A DNA stretch of 64,000 nucleotides from Eubacterium callanderi (GTDB lineage: Bacteria > Bacillota > Clostridia > Eubacteriales > Eubacteriaceae). Shown here in pieces: positions 60,362 through 64,000 of this stretch. A program made the translations under genes and the position numbers. The notes beneath the pieces were generated by a model, which did not search any database, was not told where the DNA came from, and saw only the letters and a list, made by a program, of their open reading frames with translations. The DNA is taken from positions 109,212 to 173,211 of the forward strand of contig NZ_FRBP01000012.1 of the NCBI RefSeq assembly GCF_900142645.1, written 5' to 3'. Each line of letters opens with the position of its first letter. Positions within the stretch are counted from its first letter, which is position 1.

Positions 60362-61941
60362 ATCTGAATTTTAGCATTATCCCCAACGCAGAAGCCCCCC
60401 TGCCCCCCAATCCCACCATCTATCCGCCCTGCGGCCCCGTCACCGGCGTTTTCCGAAAAAACGTCACCAGCTACAAGGGCATTCCCTTTGCCAAACCGCC
60501 GGTGGGCCCCCTGCGGTTCCGGCCGCCAGAGCCCGCCCCGGCCTGGATCAGCCCGCGCGAATGCTTTGAATTCAGCGATAAATGCCTCCAGTTCGGCGGC
60601 ATTCTGGCCGATCTCCCGCCCATGTACAGCGCCATCGGAAAAAGCGAGGACTGCCTGTACCTCAACGTCTGGACCCCGGCCACCGCGCCTGGGGAAAAAC
60701 GCCCCGTTTACGTCTACGTCCACGGCGGCGGCTTTGCCACCGGCTCCGGCTCCGAGCTCATGTTCGACGGCACCAATATGGCCGAGCGGGGCGTGGTGGT
60801 CGTTACCTTTAACTACCGCCTCGGCGCCTTCGGCTTTTTAACCCTTGGGGCCATGGAAGAGGAATCCGGCAGCGCGGGCAACTTCGGCCTCCTCGACCAG
60901 ATCCAGGCGCTGAAGTGGGTGCGGGAAAACATCGAAGCCTTCGGCGGCGATCCCGAAAACATCACCCTGGGCGGCGAATCCGCCGGCGCTTTCAGTGTAA
61001 CCGGCCTGCTGCTCAGCCCGCTGGCCAAGGGCCTGTTCCACCGGGCCATCGTCGAGAGCGGCTCCATCCTGTCCATCGGAGCCTTCTGCACCCGGGCCAA
61101 AGGCAACCTTGCAAAATCCATTGCCATGGGAAAAGACTTTGCCCAGATCTTCGGCGCAGACGACAGCCCAGAGGGGCTTGAAAAACTCCGGGAAGCCCCG
61201 GCAGAGGCCATGGCCTACCTGTCCATGATCAAGGCCGACCGCGCCCTGCCCCTGCGCTTTTCCTTCTGGCCCGTATTCGACGGCGTCATCCTGCCAAAAG
61301 ACCCCATGCAGGCCCTGAAAAACGGCGACTACAACGCCGTCGATCTGCTCATCGGCTACAACACCAACGAGGCCACCCTGTTCTTCAAGAGCAACAACAA
61401 CTTCGGCTCCTACCAGATGATGATCTATGATCTCTTCGGCGCCGACAACGCCCCAGCTGTGTTTGAACGCTTCCCCATCGAGGACGAGCGCAAAGCCGAA
61501 CGCCAGCTCGAAGCCATCTTTACCCATACCGGCTTTATTCTGGGCATGCGCATCATCGCCGATTACTTTGCCGACGCCGGGCGCAATGTGTTTTTTTACA
61601 ACTTTAACTACGATCCCGCAATCCTTAAAATCGTCGGACTCGACACCGCCCACTCCCTGGAGCTGCCCTTTGTTTTCGGCAACGCCATCGGAAAAATGCG
61701 GATCAGCAAAATCAGCATCCTGTCCGACCAGATGCAGACCCACTGGACCAATTTTATGAAAACCGGCAATCCCAATACCGGCGGCGAATACAAAAATATG
61801 ATGTTCTGGCCCTTCTACAACACCAGAACCCGGCAGCTCATGGTTTTTGACAAGGAGCTTTCCAACAAAACCATGCCCGATGCCGATACCCTCGATTTTT
61901 TACAGAATTTACTCTATGGTGAAAAACCCTACTATCTATAA
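60358..61941 (+). CDS. Type B carboxylesterase
   Basis: A 527-residue alpha/beta hydrolase. The nucleophile elbow is GGESAGAF, preceded by the oxyanion loop VHGGGF and by SEDCLYLNVW; NYRLGAFGFL is also typical. The likely catalytic His is in DTAHSLELPFVFG. No signal peptide is seen, so it is cytoplasmic. It overlaps tmcAL by 4 bp and is followed by the aminopeptidase; GC-rich third positions are marked here. Confidence 0.9.
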   Translation: MNLNFSIIPNAEAPLPPNPTIYPPCGPVTGVFRKNVTSYKGIPFAKPPVGPLRFRPPEPAPAWISPRECFEFSDKCLQFGGILADLPPMYSAIGKSEDCLYLNVWTPATAPGEKRPVYVYVHGGGFATGSGSELMFDGTNMAERGVVVVTFNYRLGAFGFLTLGAMEEESGSAGNFGLLDQIQALKWVRENIEAFGGDPENITLGGESAGAFSVTGLLLSPLAKGLFHRAIVESGSILSIGAFCTRAKGNLAKSIAMGKDFAQIFGADDSPEGLEKLREAPAEAMAYLSMIKADRALPLRFSFWPVFDGVILPKDPMQALKNGDYNAVDLLIGYNTNEATLFFKSNNNFGSYQMMIYDLFGADNAPAVFERFPIEDERKAERQLEAIFTHTGFILGMRIIADYFADAGRNVFFYNFNYDPAILKIVGLDTAHSLELPFVFGNAIGKMRISKISILSDQMQTHWTNFMKTGNPNTGGEYKNMMFWPFYNTRTRQLMVFDKELSNKTMPDADTLDFLQNLLYGEKPYYL

Positions 61942-61952
61942 AGGAGATAATC

Positions 61953-63182
61953 ATGCAGAAAGAAAATTTACAAAAGCTGGCTAAACTGGCTGTCCGCATC
62001 GGCGTCAACATTCAAAAGGACCAGAACCTGGTCGTCAATTCCCCCATCGAGTGCAGCGAGTTCGCCAGAGCCCTGGCCGAAGAAGCCTACAAAGCTGGCG
62101 CCAGAGACGTCAGCATCAATTACAGCGACGAAAAATTCAGCAAAATCCGCTATACCCACGCTGATCTCGACGTGTTTAAGGAAGTGCCCGACTGGTTCGT
62201 GGCCAAGCAGAACGACGCCGTCGAAAAAGGCTCAGCCCTCATCTCCGTCTACGCCGACGATCCCGACCTCCTGAAAGACGTTGACCCCGAAAAGATCAAA
62301 ACCGCCTCAGCCGCTATCCAGAGTGCCACCGAAGCCTACCACATGGCCATGATGAATAATGAGTGCCGCTGGTGCGTGGTCTCCGTGCCCACAGTCGGCT
62401 GGGCCGCCAAGGTATTCCCCGGCGTCGAACCCGAAACCGCTGTCGATATGCTCTGGGAGTCCATCTTCAAAGCCACCCGGGCCGACCAGGATGACCCCAT
62501 TGCCGCCTGGCACCAGTTCAATAAAAGCTTTGAGGATAAAACCCGCTTCCTCAACCACAGCCAGTTTGTCAAATTCATCTATAAAAACAGCCTGGGTACC
62601 GACATTGAAGTCGGCATGCCCGAAAACCATATCTGGGCCGGCGGCAGCGAAAAAGCCGCAGACGGCGTCGAGTTCTTCCCCAATATTCCCACCGAGGAAG
62701 TGTTCTCCGCCCCACATAAGGACAAGGTCAACGGCACCCTGGTCAGCTCCCACCCACTCGTCTACAACGGCCAGCTCATCGACAACTTCTCGCTGACCTT
62801 TAAAGACGGCAAAGTCGTAAGCTACCAGGCCGAAACCGGCGAAGAAGCCCTCAAAAACCTCATCGAAGCCAGCGAAGGCTCCAACTACCTGGGTGAGATC
62901 TCCTTCGTTCCCTACCACTCCCCCATTTCCGATATGGATACCCTGTTCTACAATACCCTGTTCGACGAAAACGCCTCCTGCCACTTCGCTCTGGGCGCCG
63001 CCTATCCCACCTGCGTCAAGGACGGCTCCAGCATGAGCGTGGACGAGCTCAAAGAAGCAGGGCTCAACTACTCCACCACCCACGTCGATTTCATGGTCGG
63101 CACCGAAGACCTCAGCATCACCGGCATCCAGGCCGATGGCACTCAGGTTCCGATCTTTGTAAACGGCGACTGGGCCATCTAG
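61953..63182 (+). CDS. M29-family aminopeptidase
   Basis: A 409-residue metallopeptidase of the AmpS/PepS type. The N-terminal half has the DVSINYSDEKF region; the metal-site part has HNHIWAGG-like residues (MPENHIWAGGSEKAADGVEF), NIPTEEVFSAPHKDKVNG and a C-terminal HVDFMVGTEDLSI. Two metal ions cleave N-terminal residues from peptides. It follows the esterase after 11 bp with an AAAGGAG ribosome site. Confidence 0.93.
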   Translation: MQKENLQKLAKLAVRIGVNIQKDQNLVVNSPIECSEFARALAEEAYKAGARDVSINYSDEKFSKIRYTHADLDVFKEVPDWFVAKQNDAVEKGSALISVYADDPDLLKDVDPEKIKTASAAIQSATEAYHMAMMNNECRWCVVSVPTVGWAAKVFPGVEPETAVDMLWESIFKATRADQDDPIAAWHQFNKSFEDKTRFLNHSQFVKFIYKNSLGTDIEVGMPENHIWAGGSEKAADGVEFFPNIPTEEVFSAPHKDKVNGTLVSSHPLVYNGQLIDNFSLTFKDGKVVSYQAETGEEALKNLIEASEGSNYLGEISFVPYHSPISDMDTLFYNTLFDENASCHFALGAAYPTCVKDGSSMSVDELKEAGLNYSTTHVDFMVGTEDLSITGIQADGTQVPIFVNGDWAI

Positions 63183-63202
63183 CCCAAGCTATCAAAAAAA
63201 AG

Positions 63203-63238
63203 AAGAACCTTTGGCATATCCAGCCAAAGGTTCTTTTT
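63203..63238 (+). terminator. Terminator of the tmcAL-esterase-aminopeptidase unit
   Basis: AGAACCTTTGGC (63204-63215) pairs with GCCAAAGGTTCT (63223-63234), with T on the plus side and A before it; it can serve both strands, including the tRNA genes opposite. Confidence 0.92.
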
Positions 63239-63399
63239 AAATGGAATAAAACGACATGCCAAAACGACACACCACCGCCCGGCACTCAGCCCAGCGCAAA
63301 TTTTTCACCAAACCCTCGTGAGATAACGTACCAAAACAGCGCGCCATGTCCAGCAAATAAAAAAAGCAACTGTTTTCACAGCTGCTCTATCTTCTAAAA

Positions 63400-63475
63400 T
63401 GGTGACCCATGGGCGACTTGAACGCCCGACACCCTGATTAAAAGTCAGATGCTCTACCAACTGAGCTAATGGGTC
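63400..63475 (-). tRNA. tRNA-Lys (TTT)
   Basis: A cloverleaf on the minus strand from GACCCAT to ATGGGTC-A-CCA, with CTGACTTTTAATCAG as anticodon arm. CCA is encoded. Last of six tRNA genes in the cluster. Confidence 0.96.
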
Positions 63476-63483
63476 ATAAAAAG

Positions 63484-63568
63484 TGGTGGGGAGAGATGGA
63501 TTCGAACCATCGTAGACTCCGTCAACGGATTTACAGTCCGCCCCCTTTAGCCACTCGGGCATCTCCCC
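63484..63568 (-). tRNA. tRNA-Tyr (GTA)
   Basis: An 85-nt class II tRNA with a long variable arm; acceptor GGGGAGA/TCTCCCC, anticodon loop ACTGTAAAT, CCA encoded. Confidence 0.96.
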
Positions 63569-63578
63569 AAAATAAAAA

Positions 63579-63654
63579 TGGAGCTGATGATAGGACTTGA
63601 ACCTACAACCTGCTGATTACAAATCAGCTGCTCTGCCAATTGAGCCACATCAGC
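63579..63654 (-). tRNA. tRNA-Thr (TGT)
   Basis: Acceptor GCTGATG/CATCAGC, anticodon arm CTGATTTGTAATCAG, CCA encoded. Confidence 0.96.
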
Positions 63655-63686
63655 TTAAATAATATCAAATATTAAAATAAAAAAAA

Positions 63687-63763
63687 TGGCGACCTGGAAG
63701 AGACTCGAACTCTCGACCTCCAGCGTGACAGGCTGGCATTCTAACCAACTGAACTACCAGGCC
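63687..63763 (-). tRNA. tRNA-Asp (GTC)
   Basis: Acceptor GGCCTGG/CCAGGTC with discriminator G, anticodon arm CCAGCCTGTCACGCTGG, CCA encoded. Confidence 0.96.
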
Positions 63764-63780
63764 GCATGATGTTATAAAAA

Positions 63781-63855
63781 TGGTGACCCCTGGGGGATTC
63801 GAACCCCCGTAACCGCCGTGAAAGGGCGGTGTCTTAACCGCTTGACCAAGGGGCC
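63781..63855 (-). tRNA. tRNA-Glu (TTC)
   Basis: Acceptor GGCCCCT/AGGGGTC, anticodon arm CCGCCCTTTCACGGCGG, CCA encoded. Confidence 0.96.
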
Positions 63856-63870
63856 AAATTACTTTGGCTT

Positions 63871-63911
63871 AAAAAGACGGATATGGAAAATTCCTGCTTC
63901 TCCATATCCGT
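63871..63911 (-). terminator. Terminator between tRNA-Asn and tRNA-Glu
   Basis: ACGGATATGGA pairs with TCCATATCCGT and is followed on the minus strand by CTTTTT. It implies that tRNA-Asn and the other five tRNAs are at least partly separate units. Confidence 0.8.
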
Positions 63912-63922
63912 TTGTCTTCAAA

Positions 63923-63997
63923 TGGCTCCCCAGGTAGGATTCGAACCTACAGCCTATCGGTTAACAGCCGAGTGCTCCACCGTTGAGCTACTGAGGA
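63923..63997 (-). tRNA. tRNA-Asn (GTT)
   Basis: Acceptor TCCTCAG/CTGGGGA with discriminator G, anticodon arm CGGCTGTTAACCG, CCA encoded. Confidence 0.96.
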
Positions 63998-64000
63998 TTA

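Noticed and set aside
60838..61743. Minus-strand ORF of 301 codons opposite the carboxylesterase
   Set aside because: The esterase is unmistakable on the plus strand with catalytic motifs; the reverse ORF is a product of GC-rich third positions.
62307..63083. Minus-strand ORF of 258 codons opposite the M29 aminopeptidase
   Set aside because: Shadow of a well-supported gene; low-complexity Gly/Val/Phe composition and no start signal.

Overview
The window looks like chromosome of a butyrate-forming, acetogenic clostridium close to Eubacterium limosum / E. callanderi. This is an inference from gene content: a butyryl-CoA:acetate CoA-transferase, acetate kinase and formate/nitrite-type channel, corrinoid methyltransferases of the non-pyrrolysine MttB family with cobalt uptake under a cobalamin riboswitch, and ordinary Firmicutes housekeeping clusters. 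Most genes lie on the minus strand. No rRNA, CRISPR array, phage or intact insertion sequence was found.

Layout. 1-5.8 kb: start of a putative ECF transporter subunit, a heterodimeric ABC exporter, a LysR regulator and an FNT channel. 5.9-13.7 kb: a corrinoid methyltransferase locus with two MttB-family methyltransferases, two paralogous MFS carriers, two GntR regulators and one corrinoid protein; the two promoter regions share an operator-like sequence. 13.8-17.1 kb: cbiMNQO cobalt transporter behind a consensus promoter, cobalamin riboswitch and terminator. 17.1-19.4 kb: TetR regulator divergent from a URO-D-fold protein followed by a 44-residue microprotein. 19.4-24.0 kb: phosphatase-phoH-ybeY-dgkA-era-recO-gloA. 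24.1-28.6 kb: EamA exporter, remnants of a macrodomain/sirtuin operon, an HxlR regulator with a clear operator, and the CoA-transferase. 28.7-31.7 kb: membrane proteins and a DUF2089/SHOCT-like operon. 31.8-41 kb: glycerol/polyol catabolism (glpK, the antiterminator glpP, then a kinase-SDR-GlpA-GlpB-like-DUF1667-aldolase operon behind a long terminator hairpin). 41-63.2 kb: zinc transporter, the yraN-rnhB-rbgA-lepB-rplS group, trmD-rimM-khpA-rpsP-ffh-ylxM, ftsY-smc-rnc-acpP-plsX-rpmF-yceD, ackA, tmcAL, an esterase and an M29 aminopeptidase. 63.4-64 kb: six tRNA genes.

How the parts fit. Cobalt imported by CbiMNQO would supply cobalamin to the neighbouring corrinoid protein. The two MttB proteins probably move a methyl group from two related quaternary amines, imported by the two MFS carriers, onto that corrinoid. 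The methylcorrinoid:tetrahydrofolate methyltransferase and the reductive activator needed to finish such a pathway are not in the window. In the glycerol region GlpK makes glycerol-3-phosphate, which should switch GlpP to let transcription pass the 38.6-kb terminator into the oxidation operon. The most interesting unexplained features are the paired MttB/MFS locus with its shared operator, the URO-D protein lacking the usual metal motif plus its microprotein partner, a 12-bp perfect inverted repeat centred on the -10 box of the yceD-rpmF-plsX promoter, and a family of small palindromic elements in which two hairpin base pairs covary.
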